Positions 1-7,767 of a stretch of 64,000 nt of DNA are shown here, piece after piece (within the stretch, counting starts at the first letter, position 1; each line of letters starts with the position of its first letter). A program made the translations under genes and the position numbers. The notes beneath the pieces are model-generated. The model was not told the DNA's origin and made no database searches. It saw only the letters and a program-made list of their open reading frames with translations. Source of the stretch: Thermodesulfovibrio yellowstonii DSM 11347 (lineage in GTDB: Bacteria; Nitrospirota; Thermodesulfovibrionia; Thermodesulfovibrionales; Thermodesulfovibrionaceae); the NCBI RefSeq assembly GCF_000020985.1, contig NC_011296.1, positions 372,001 through 436,000 on the forward strand, read 5' to 3'.

Positions 1-99
1 AAAGGGAATATCAAAATATTTTAAAATAAGTTCACAAGCAGACAAAACTTCAGTATGGGGCATGCTTCCTATGCCAGTTGTGCTAAATGGTTCAAACAC
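1..99 (-). CDS. MetE/UroD-superfamily protein, N-terminal fragment (runs off the window)
   Basis: The first 33 codons of a gene continue past the left edge. A GTG start is preceded by GGAG at about 8 nt, and the peptide begins VFEPFSTTGIGSMPHT followed by LSACELILKYFDIPF. The TTGIGSMPHT signature, followed by a helix and a DIPF motif, is typical of stand-alone proteins related to the C-terminal half of cobalamin-independent methionine synthase and uroporphyrinogen decarboxylase. It starts only 5 nt after the stop of the coiled-coil gene upstream, so it is probably co-transcribed with it. Substrate cannot be inferred from the fragment. The family call rests on a short motif. Confidence 0.55.
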   Translation of the reverse strand, partial: MFEPFSTTGIGSMPHTEVLSACELILKYFDIPF

Positions 100-104
100 T
101 GTAA

Positions 105-320
105 TTACTCCATAGAACTCAGTTTTTTCAATATATCAGGAAACTCTTTTTTAAAATCAGGGAAAACTCTTTTTAAAAATAGTTTGATTGCCTTGATTTC
201 CAAATCAATCTCTTCTATTTTGTTTAACTTTTTATCAATTAAATCAATCTTTTCTGATATGATTTTTATTTCTTTATCAATCAGGGCAATCTGTTCTTTT
301 AAAATCAATAAATCTTTCAT
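105..320 (-). CDS. Small coiled-coil protein, 71 aa, unknown function
   Basis: I do not recognise a family. The product is a lysine/glutamate/isoleucine-rich helical protein with near-continuous heptads (IDKEIKIISEKIDLIDKKL) and no membrane segment or cysteine. An ATG start is preceded by GAGGAAT at 6-7 nt. It begins 12 nt after the stop of the mS38-like mini-gene and ends 5 nt before the MetE/UroD-like gene, so it sits inside a compact operon. The good ribosome-binding site and tight spacing argue that it is translated. A longer frame on the opposite strand across the same bases has no such support. Confidence 0.6.
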   Translation of the reverse strand: MKDLLILKEQIALIDKEIKIISEKIDLIDKKLNKIEEIDLEIKAIKLFLKRVFPDFKKEFPDILKKLSSME

Positions 321-332
321 TTTTTATTCCTC

Positions 333-428
333 TTATTTATTTCTTCTCTGTGCTCTCATTTTTTTACGAAGTTTTCTATATTTGTGTTTTTTTATCTTTT
401 TCTTTCTCCACTTAAGAACATTACCCAC
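333..428 (-). CDS. mS38/bS22-like (AURKAIP1/COX24 domain) ribosomal mini-protein, 31 aa
   Basis: This gene starts with GTG behind a near-perfect Shine-Dalgarno (GAGGAGGT, about 8 nt before the start). The product is extremely basic: VGNVLKWRKKKIKKHKYR followed by KLRKKMRAQRRNK. The pattern KKKIKKHKYRK...RKKMRAQRR is the signature of the AURKAIP1/COX24 domain (PF08213, formerly DUF1713), known in mitochondrial mS38 and in small bacterial ribosomal proteins related to mycobacterial bS22. The expected role is binding 16S rRNA on the small subunit. It is too short for most gene finders and starts with GTG, so it is easily missed. A hairpin lies just upstream. The family call is from pattern recognition only. 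Confidence 0.72.
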   Translation of the reverse strand: MGNVLKWRKKKIKKHKYRKLRKKMRAQRRNK

Positions 429-464
429 TCAGTTCACCTCCTCTTTTTAAGTTTATAGACTGTT

Positions 465-504
465 CAAAAACTTGTAATTTATTGAAAATCAACAAATTAC
501 AAGT
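465..504 (-). terminator. AT-rich intrinsic terminator or leader hairpin after the activase gene
   Basis: A 16-bp stem has arms ACTTGTAATTT / AAATTACAAGT plus TTGA / TCAA, separated by one A-C mismatch, with a 3-nt loop. Read on the minus strand it is followed by TTTTT, just downstream of the activase stop, so it can act as an intrinsic terminator. The same hairpin with the same flank (TTTTTGAACA) occurs at 54439-54480 ahead of a chemoreceptor gene. Confidence 0.6.
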
Positions 505-509
505 CCAGA

Positions 510-3500
510 TTACGTTTTTATAGTTTCTATGAAAGCTTCCAGCCACAGTTCATTTACTGTAGAATTTGTGCCATCAAATGCGAGTGATACAACAGGTATA
601 TTATAATCTCTTTGAATAAATCTTAACAAAGCAGTAACAATAGCACCAGGCATACACCCAAAAGGCATTGCGTTTATTATTCCACTTACTCCTTTTTTTA
701 TCAAATCAACGCTTTTACCAATACTCAAAATAGTTTCTCCTTCAAAGCTATCAGGAACGTATGGTGAAGCAAATTTAAAAAGTTCCTTTATAGAGGGTTC
801 ATGCAAAAATTTAAGTGTTTCTTTAAAGTTTGATGAAAATTTTTTCTCAACCCTCCATTGAAAAAATTTATTAATAAGAATTTTTATAATAGCAGATTTA
901 TCCTTTTTTATCAAGGCTTTTCTTAAAGCCATTTTATTTACATAATGAATCCACTCTTCAATTGGTGTGAAATAGACCTCTGCTCCTAAGGATTCAAGTC
1001 TTTTTATCAGATTTTCATTTGAAAATGAATGAGAACGGACAAATATCTCTCCTACAATTCCTACAAGAGGTTTTTTATCTTTGTATTTGGGAATATTTTC
1101 AAAATCTTTTTTCATATTGTTCATCAGATTTTCAATATTTCCATTTCTGCTCTTTAAAGCATCGCAAATTTTTGTAAGATAGTATTCATATAGAGATTCT
1201 GTTTCACCTTTATTTTTTTCATAAGGTCTTGTCTGTAGCAAAATTTTTATAAGCAATCCGTAGGCAACAATGCCTTGCCATGCTCTGAGAGAAAATTCAC
1301 TTCCAGCAATATTTAAATCTTTGTAAAACTGAGCATCCTGTTGGGGTGAATAAACTGGCACATTGTCAAACCCTAATTTTTTAAGCATTCTTCTATGGGA
1401 AACATTATACTGTCCAAATCTACAAGGACCTGCACCAGAAGGCATAAAAAAAGCTGTTTTTTCTGGGTTGAAATCTCTTGAAAAAACAAGTTTTAACATA
1501 TCCCCTAAGGTTACAACATAAGGGAAACATTCTCCTCCACCTATATATTTTCTTGCAAGTTCAATGGATTCTTTATCAGAGGGAGGCATTACTTCTGCAT
1601 CAATTCCACAGTAGTTAAAGGCTGCTTTTAAAGCAAAGGCATGATCAGACATTCTGGGGATATATATTGTTCTTTTTGATAAATCTTTATTGGAAGTTTT
1701 GATTGATAAAGGAATAAATATTTGCTCGGATCGTTTTTCTTCTCTACTTTTTACACTGTCAATAAAAGCCTCAAGTCTTGTAACTATTCCTGCATCAGCA
1801 CTATGTTCATCAATTTCAAGAATTAAATAGGGTTTCTGAAGCATTTCTTCTTTGAAATAATTTATTATGAACGAGTCAGGTCCACAGGAAAAGTTGGTTA
1901 TAAAAAGGGGATATACTTCATCTAATTTGTGAAGAAACTTTGAGGCTCTGATTATCCTCTGCCCTGAACGCCAGTATAAATTGTTCCATTCATCCTTTAT
2001 GTTTACGCTATCAAGAGGTAACATATCCATAGGAATTGGAAGGACATCAAGGCGTGTAAGCTTTCCTGAAATATCAAGGCTAACTGCCTGATCAAAGGAG
2101 TTATATGACCTGCCAATAATAACAACAGTTGCTTGTTGCCCGAGTGATTTATCTTTTGCTGTTTCAAGAAGTTTTAAACCTTCCTTCTGAAGGGAATTTA
2201 CAAATTCTTTTTGCTTTTCTCTTGCAATAGATATTTTTGCATCAATGTTTTTTATATTTATAATTCCCTTAAAAGTCCTAAAAAGTTCCTTCTTTAAGTA
2301 ATCAAATCCTCTTGAGAAATCTATTCTCGGTATCAGGATTTTTGCTTCATTAAATAGCTTTCTGCTTACATATGGGATTGTTTGCACAAGTGGGCATGCA
2401 AGTCCTCTTTCATACTCATCATAAAGGTTAAGATTTATAAAACTCGGAACAAATATTAAATCAATTCCTTTTTCAACTAAATCTGCTATATGGCCATAGG
2501 CTACTTTAAGAGGAAAGCATGCTTCAGATAAAACCTTTTCAACGCCTTTATTAATAATTTTTTTGTTTGTTTTATCTGAAATCCTGACATTAAACCCTAA
2601 TTCCCATAAAAGTGTGCTCCAGAAAGGAAGATGGTCATGAAAGAAAAAAATGTAAGGAATTCCTATTACAGGTGCTTTTCTATCTTTATATTGCTTTTCG
2701 TATTCTTTATGTGTTTTCCAAAGCAATTCTTCTCTAAGCTTCACAGGGTCTGGAAGTTTAGATAAGAAATCCTGTTTTTCATATTTTTCGCATCTTCCTC
2801 CATAAAAAAGATTTTTTTCCTCGCCTTCTAATTTAACTCTGTTTATTTCACAATAATTAGGACAGCCTTTGCATTCAAAAGAAGAAATGGTGTATTGTTT
2901 ATTTCTAAGTGAAAAGCCTTTAAATTTACTTTTTTTCCCATTTTTCATAAAGTCTTTAGCAAGCAGAGCGACTCCAATTGCTCCCATAACTTCATGATTG
3001 ATTGGAATAATTAACTCGCATTCTTTGTCAATTTTGGATTTTAAAAAGTTCTCAAAAGCTGCAATGACAGCTTTATTAAAAGCAACACCTCCCTGAAAAA
3101 ATATTTTTTTACCAATCGGTTTTCCTGCAACAACTCTATTAATGTAATTTTCCACAATACTATAACAAAGACCTGCAACAATATCCTCTTTGCGTGCACC
3201 TTTATGAAGGTTTATAACCAGAGAGTTTTCCATAAAAACAGTGCATCTTTCTCCAAGTCTACAAGGAGTCTCAGAAGCAAAAGCAAGCCTTTGAAATTCT
3301 TCAAGGCTTACTCCAAGTTTGTCAGCCTGCTCTTCAATAAAAGAGCCCGTGCCTGCTGCGCAGGCTTTATTCATTTCAAAATCTACCACCTTGCCATCTT
3401 TTAAACGTATATATTTTGAATCCTGTCCACCAATTTCAAAAATTGTATCAATGCTGCTATCATAATGAACTGCACCATGAGCATGGGCTGTGATTTCGTT

Positions 3501-4679
3501 CTTAATAATATCTGCACCTACGAAATCTGCAATCATGTAACGGCCTGAACCTGTAACACCAGCACCCTTAATTTTGATTTTTGGAAATTCTTCATTTAGC
3601 TCATTGAATCCTCTTTTAACAGCATCAATTGGTCTTCCAGCTGTAGGAAGATATTTTTTTGCAATAAGTTTTCCATCTTCATCTATAAGAACAATGTTTG
3701 TGCTTACTGAACCAACGTCAATACCAAGATAAGCAGAGTCAGACTGAAGGCTTGAGGCTGAAGATTGACAGCTATCATTTTTTCCATTCTGAACTACCGC
3801 AGGGTGTGCCAAGAATCTCTCTTTTTTAAGAGGGGGCAATCCATATTCAATCTCTGCTTTTATGCTACTAAGTTTGTCTATAATTTTCTCATTTAGATAA
3901 ACACTGCTATGCTGAGCCTTTATTGCTGCTCCTATTGCACCAGTTACTTCAAAATGCTCAGGTATCAATATTTCATCAATGTTCAAAATTTTTTTAAATG
4001 CCTTTACCATTCCTTTATTTGCTGCTACTCCACCTTGAAAAGCAACCACTTGCTCAACAGTTCTTCCTTTAAACATGGTTGCCTTAAAGTTTCTTGCAAG
4101 AGCAAAGCAAAGTCCTGCAATTATATCTTCCACAGGGGTTGCAATCTGCTGTAGATGAATCATGTCTGATTTGGCAAAAACACTACATCTTCCTGCAATT
4201 TTTGAAGGTTTGTCTGACTTTGTTGCAAGTTCGCTGAATTCTTCTATTGTTAAACCAAGACGTTCTGCCTGCTGCTCAAGAAATGAGCCTGTGCCTGCTG
4301 CACATATGCTGTTTAAAGAAAAGTCCTTAATTCTTCCGCCTTTGTCAAGAAAAATAAGCTTTGAGTCTTCTCCGCCAATCTCAATAATTGTTCTTACCTG
4401 AGGATAAAAAAATGAAGTTGCTGTTGCCTGTGAAACAATTTCATTTACATAGGGAGCGCCAGCAGTCTTTGCAATAAATCTCCCTGATACACCTGTAAAA
4501 CATATTTTTAAGTTTTTATATTTTGAAACAATATCTTTCAAAATATGAGAGACTATCTCAGCAGGTTTTCCAAAATGCTTCAAATAGAGTTTTTCAATAA
4601 TGTTACAATCCTTATTAACAACTGCTATCTTAGCTGTTTCGCTTCCTACATCAATTCCAAGAAAAAAATCAGAATCCAT
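510..4679 (-). CDS. Giant 2-hydroxyacyl-CoA dehydratase/benzoyl-CoA reductase-type activase
   Basis: Fusion protein of about 1390 aa. Two tandem BadF/BcrA/BcrD-type ATPase domains each carry GIDVGS, CAAGTGSF and RC(S/T)VF motifs. They are followed by a cysteine-rich segment (CKGCPNYCE) and a DUF2229/HgdB-like C-terminal half. Characterised activases are dimers with a [4Fe-4S] cluster between subunits that couple ATP hydrolysis to low-potential electron transfer into a dehydratase or reductase. Here both halves are in one chain. The long fused form is common in anaerobes, but its physiological substrate is not known. I chose the ATG giving MDSDFFLGIDVGS; upstream TTG and ATG codons in the same frame would add 2 or 8 residues, and none has a clear Shine-Dalgarno. 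It overlaps the ubiD stop by 11 nt, implying translational coupling. The linker between the ATPase domains looks repeat-derived. Confidence 0.88.
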   Translation of the reverse strand: MDSDFFLGIDVGSETAKIAVVNKDCNIIEKLYLKHFGKPAEIVSHILKDIVSKYKNLKICFTGVSGRFIAKTAGAPYVNEIVSQATATSFFYPQVRTIIEIGGEDSKLIFLDKGGRIKDFSLNSICAAGTGSFLEQQAERLGLTIEEFSELATKSDKPSKIAGRCSVFAKSDMIHLQQIATPVEDIIAGLCFALARNFKATMFKGRTVEQVVAFQGGVAANKGMVKAFKKILNIDEILIPEHFEVTGAIGAAIKAQHSSVYLNEKIIDKLSSIKAEIEYGLPPLKKERFLAHPAVVQNGKNDSCQSSASSLQSDSAYLGIDVGSVSTNIVLIDEDGKLIAKKYLPTAGRPIDAVKRGFNELNEEFPKIKIKGAGVTGSGRYMIADFVGADIIKNEITAHAHGAVHYDSSIDTIFEIGGQDSKYIRLKDGKVVDFEMNKACAAGTGSFIEEQADKLGVSLEEFQRLAFASETPCRLGERCTVFMENSLVINLHKGARKEDIVAGLCYSIVENYINRVVAGKPIGKKIFFQGGVAFNKAVIAAFENFLKSKIDKECELIIPINHEVMGAIGVALLAKDFMKNGKKSKFKGFSLRNKQYTISSFECKGCPNYCEINRVKLEGEEKNLFYGGRCEKYEKQDFLSKLPDPVKLREELLWKTHKEYEKQYKDRKAPVIGIPYIFFFHDHLPFWSTLLWELGFNVRISDKTNKKIINKGVEKVLSEACFPLKVAYGHIADLVEKGIDLIFVPSFINLNLYDEYERGLACPLVQTIPYVSRKLFNEAKILIPRIDFSRGFDYLKKELFRTFKGIINIKNIDAKISIAREKQKEFVNSLQKEGLKLLETAKDKSLGQQATVVIIGRSYNSFDQAVSLDISGKLTRLDVLPIPMDMLPLDSVNIKDEWNNLYWRSGQRIIRASKFLHKLDEVYPLFITNFSCGPDSFIINYFKEEMLQKPYLILEIDEHSADAGIVTRLEAFIDSVKSREEKRSEQIFIPLSIKTSNKDLSKRTIYIPRMSDHAFALKAAFNYCGIDAEVMPPSDKESIELARKYIGGGECFPYVVTLGDMLKLVFSRDFNPEKTAFFMPSGAGPCRFGQYNVSHRRMLKKLGFDNVPVYSPQQDAQFYKDLNIAGSEFSLRAWQGIVAYGLLIKILLQTRPYEKNKGETESLYEYYLTKICDALKSRNGNIENLMNNMKKDFENIPKYKDKKPLVGIVGEIFVRSHSFSNENLIKRLESLGAEVYFTPIEEWIHYVNKMALRKALIKKDKSAIIKILINKFFQWRVEKKFSSNFKETLKFLHEPSIKELFKFASPYVPDSFEGETILSIGKSVDLIKKGVSGIINAMPFGCMPGAIVTALLRFIQRDYNIPVVSLAFDGTNSTVNELWLEAFIETIKT
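3735..3827 (-). repeat. Repeat-derived linker between the two activase ATPase domains
   Basis: The interdomain linker is low-complexity and unlike either ATPase domain. It encodes KKERFLAHPAVVQNGKND and then SCQSSASSLQS. The first part resembles the peptide KKERFFGVIETPQNDR, which a dispersed-repeat arm encodes inside the GT9 gene at 39.3 kb. The second part is a CAGCCTTCAG-type sequence like the linker of NadE at 61.96 kb. The first resemblance is partial. Confidence 0.4.
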
Positions 4680-6114
4680 ACTCATGCCATCTTTTTGTGA
4701 CAAGTTGTTTTATTTCTTCTGTTTGAGTAATTTCTTCGGGCCAGTCTCTCATCATGCCTTCTTCACGAGTTTTTCTTGTTGCATCAATTCCCATCTTGCC
4801 ACCAAATCTTGGAAAGCTTGCAGAATGGTCAAGTTCATCAACAGGACCTTCAGAGATAATTATATCCCTTCGCCAATCAACATTATTTAGCACCTTCCAT
4901 GCAGTTGTTGATAAATCCTGAACATCTACATCATCATCAACAACAATTATAAGCTTTGAAAACATCATCTGTCCCATGCCCCAGAGTCCATGAATGATTT
5001 TTTTACCATGTCCAGGATATTGCTTTTTTATAGAAATTATAGCTGCATTGTGGAATACTCCTTCCATTGGAAGATTCATATCTCTAATTTCTGGAAACTG
5101 CATTTTAAGCAAAGGTAAAAAAATTCTTTCTGTTGCCTTACCCATGTAACAGTCTTCCATAGGAGGCTTACCAACAACTGTTGCAGGATATATGGGATTT
5201 TTTCTGTGAGTAATACAAGTTATGTGAAAAACAGGAAATTTATCAACAGGTGAATAAAAACCTGTATGGTCACCAAAAGGACCTTCATCCCTTAATTCAT
5301 TAGGGTCAACATAGCCTTCAAGAACAAATTCTGCATTTGCAGGCACTTCTATATCACAGGTTACGCACTTAACCATTTCTACAGGACTTTTTCTTAAAAA
5401 TCCTGCAAAAACCATCTCATCTACACCATAGGGAAGGGGTGCGGTGGAAGAATAAATAACCGCTGGGTCAGAACCGATTGCCACTGCTACAGGCATTCTT
5501 TTACCGAGTTCTTTGTATTTTCTGTAGTGTGTTGCACCGTCTTTATGGATATGCCAGTGCATGCCTGTGGTTTTTGCATCATAGACATGCATTCTATACA
5601 TTCCACAGTTTTGCTTGCCTGTGTCAGGATCACGGGTAAAAACCATTGGCAATGTGATAAATCTTCCTCCATCAAGGGGCCAGGTTTTCAATATAGGAAG
5701 CTTATCCAGATTCGGCTCGTAGTTAACCACTTCCTGACAGGGAGCATTTTTAACCCTTTTTGGTAAATACTTACTTATCTCAAGAAGGTCAAAGGCTGTT
5801 TTTATTTTTTCTTTAAAGGTTTTTGGCGGAGTTTGGTTAAGAAGCTTTTCTACTCTTTTTCCAACATCATCAAGGCTTTCCACTTCAAGGGAAAGGCACA
5901 TTCTTTCAAAAGAGCCGAAAATGTTTGTCACGACAGGGATGTTTGAGCCTTTTACTTTCTCAAAAAAAAGGGCTTTTCCACCATGTGGTGATTTACACAT
6001 TCTATCAGTGATCTCCGCAATTTCAAGAACAGGGTCAACCTCAACTTTAACTCTATGAAGAAGCCCTTTTGTACCAAGAACCTCTATAAAATCTCTCAAA
6101 TCCTTATAAGCCAT
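4669..6114 (-). CDS. ubiD: UbiD-family (prenylated-FMN) decarboxylase
   Basis: A 481-aa protein with full-length UbiD layout: N-terminal MAYKDLRDFIEVL, the central GMYRMHVYDAKTTGMHWHIH region, EGPFGDHTGFYS, and CDIEVPANAEFVLEGYV. UbiD enzymes use prenylated FMN made by UbiX to decarboxylate aromatic or unsaturated acids reversibly. In a quinone-making anaerobe the usual role is ubiquinone or menaquinone (futalosine-pathway) precursor decarboxylation. No ubiX or other quinone gene lies nearby, so the substrate is open. There is no Shine-Dalgarno; a good promoter places the transcript start almost on the ATG (see promoter). Its 3' end overlaps the activase gene. Confidence 0.85.
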   Translation of the reverse strand: MAYKDLRDFIEVLGTKGLLHRVKVEVDPVLEIAEITDRMCKSPHGGKALFFEKVKGSNIPVVTNIFGSFERMCLSLEVESLDDVGKRVEKLLNQTPPKTFKEKIKTAFDLLEISKYLPKRVKNAPCQEVVNYEPNLDKLPILKTWPLDGGRFITLPMVFTRDPDTGKQNCGMYRMHVYDAKTTGMHWHIHKDGATHYRKYKELGKRMPVAVAIGSDPAVIYSSTAPLPYGVDEMVFAGFLRKSPVEMVKCVTCDIEVPANAEFVLEGYVDPNELRDEGPFGDHTGFYSPVDKFPVFHITCITHRKNPIYPATVVGKPPMEDCYMGKATERIFLPLLKMQFPEIRDMNLPMEGVFHNAAIISIKKQYPGHGKKIIHGLWGMGQMMFSKLIIVVDDDVDVQDLSTTAWKVLNNVDWRRDIIISEGPVDELDHSASFPRFGGKMGIDATRKTREEGMMRDWPEEITQTEEIKQLVTKRWHEYGF

Positions 6115-6122
6115 ATTAAATT

Positions 6123-6152
6123 ATTATCCATGCTAATTCAGTATTATGTCAA
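6123..6152 (-). promoter_or_regulatory. Predicted promoter of ubiD-activase, near-leaderless
   Basis: Minus-strand TTGACA, 18 bp, GATAAT. The -10 ends 8 nt before the ubiD ATG, so transcription would begin 0-2 nt upstream of the start codon. No Shine-Dalgarno is present, which fits a leaderless mRNA. Other promoters in this window share the 18-bp spacing. Confidence 0.55.
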
Positions 6153-6310
6153 TTTTAAGGTTGGTTGGTTTAGAGATGTTGTGGAATATGTATAAAAAAT
6201 TAAGAAGGGAGAAATTATCATCCTCTGATTTAGGAATATCTTAACTGTTGACAATTAAAGGATTTTTTCTACATACTTTATAAGTTTAATTTTTTACGAA
6301 GGAGGTTATT

Positions 6311-7735
6311 ATGCCTGAAGGCTTTAAATCAAAACTAAAAAGAACATCAGGTCTTTATAAAAAATTTCTTATTATATTCAACCTATCTATTATTCTTTCC
6401 ACCATTATTCTTCTTGCAGGACTTGTCATAACAGGATATGAAATTTATGGAGAAGAATTTATTATGAAAAAGATGGGAGTTCTAAATAGTCTTTTGAAAT
6501 TTGCTCCTGTCCTCGGTATATTTGCTATAGCATTAATAGGAATATCAACAGCTAATGTTTTTTGGTTTAAAAAACAGATTGTATCTCCTCTCGCAGAAAT
6601 TGAAGAGGCTATGGAAACTATAAGAAAAGGAAATTTTGAAAAAAGAATAAAATTAAAGACAGGTGATGAGTTTCAAAAAATTGCAGATACTTTTAATCAA
6701 ATGATGGACAAACTTTCCACGCTTATCCAGACAGAAGAAGAAAAGAAAGAAATGCAGAATAACATCATAAAATTTTTACAGATAATGACTCAGGCATCTG
6801 AAGGAGACCTTACTCAGAGAGCAGAAGTTACTCCAGATGTTTTTGGTTCATTGGCAGATGCATTTAATCTTATGACAGATGGATTGAGCGAACTTATTAA
6901 AGAAGTTAAAAATTCAGCAGAAGATGTTGGTCAAAAAAGTAACATTCTCAATGATATAATCCAAAAACTACAAACAGGAGCAGAAATCCAGAAACAGGAA
7001 ATTGAGAAAATAGCATCACTTGTTGAAGAAGCTGCAGAAATTGCTTACCAGACAAAAGAAAAGACAACAGTTGCTACAGATGTTTCAAAAGAAGCTATGA
7101 ATGCAATTATTAAGGGTAACGAAATTGTTACAGAAACAATTAATAGTATGCAGTTAATCAGAACAGCTGTTCAGGGAATAAACAGAAGGATGAAACTTCT
7201 TTCAGAAAAATTAATGGAGATAGGAACAATATCAACAATAATCAGTGACATAGCAAATAGGACAAATCTCCTTGCCTTGAATGCGTCAATTGAAGCAGCA
7301 AGAGCAGGAGAAGAGGGGAAAGGATTTGTTGTTATTGCTGAAGAAATAAGGACACTTTCTGAAAAAACAGCTAAATCATCTAAAAATATCGCAGATATTA
7401 TCACAGCAATTCAGGAAGAAGCAACAGCTGTTACAAAAAATCTTGAGGAGGAAACTAATTATGTTGAGACAGGAACTACAATGGTAAGCCAGACTACATC
7501 AGTATTTGAAAAAATTGACTCAATCATAAAAAATATCGGACAAATTATAGGTGAAATTAATGAATCAACATTGAAACAGAAAGAAATAACAGATAGTCAG
7601 GTAAATTCAGCTCAAACAGTTAAGGAAGTAACTGAAAATATATATGGAATAACTACTGAACTTACAGATGTATCTAATTCTTTGGCAGATACTTCAAAAG
7701 AGCTTGTTAATGTAGCAGAAAAATTTAAAGTTTGA
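6311..7735 (+). CDS. PilJ-like methyl-accepting chemotaxis protein
   Basis: A 474-aa receptor. Two transmembrane helices (about residues 22-46 and 60-83) are separated by only a short loop, so there is no sizeable periplasmic sensor domain. A HAMP domain follows (about 84-136), then a second HAMP-like segment (about 150-200), then a long coiled-coil signalling domain whose tip reads [20 protein letters not shown]. The arrangement resembles receptors of pilus-type (PilJ/Frz) pathways. The start has an excellent ribosome-binding site (AAGGAGG). It converges on the CheA-containing operon, with 32 nt between the stops, so it is probably the receptor for that kinase. It may sense membrane, cytoplasmic or pilus-derived cues rather than a soluble ligand. 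Confidence 0.85.
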   Translation: MPEGFKSKLKRTSGLYKKFLIIFNLSIILSTIILLAGLVITGYEIYGEEFIMKKMGVLNSLLKFAPVLGIFAIALIGISTANVFWFKKQIVSPLAEIEEAMETIRKGNFEKRIKLKTGDEFQKIADTFNQMMDKLSTLIQTEEEKKEMQNNIIKFLQIMTQASEGDLTQRAEVTPDVFGSLADAFNLMTDGLSELIKEVKNSAEDVGQKSNILNDIIQKLQTGAEIQKQEIEKIASLVEEAAEIAYQTKEKTTVATDVSKEAMNAIIKGNEIVTETINSMQLIRTAVQGINRRMKLLSEKLMEIGTISTIISDIANRTNLLALNASIEAARAGEEGKGFVVIAEEIRTLSEKTAKSSKNIADIITAIQEEATAVTKNLEEETNYVETGTTMVSQTTSVFEKIDSIIKNIGQIIGEINESTLKQKEITDSQVNSAQTVKEVTENIYGITTELTDVSNSLADTSKELVNVAEKFKV

Positions 7736-7767
7736 TAAAGAAGTCAGAATATTATACGAATACTTTA

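Noticed and set aside
55-450. 131-codon plus-strand frame at the left edge
   Set aside because: It lies opposite three minus-strand genes with good ribosome-binding sites, and its hydrophobic composition reflects the complement of lysine-rich codons.
510-6114. Anaerobic aromatic-degradation cluster
   Set aside because: Only UbiD and an activase are present; there are no benzoyl-CoA reductase subunits, CoA ligase or ring-cleavage genes.
6248-6284. TTGACA upstream of the PilJ-like receptor as a sigma-70 promoter
   Set aside because: No acceptable -10 at 16-19 bp; the only candidates are at about 20 bp or more.
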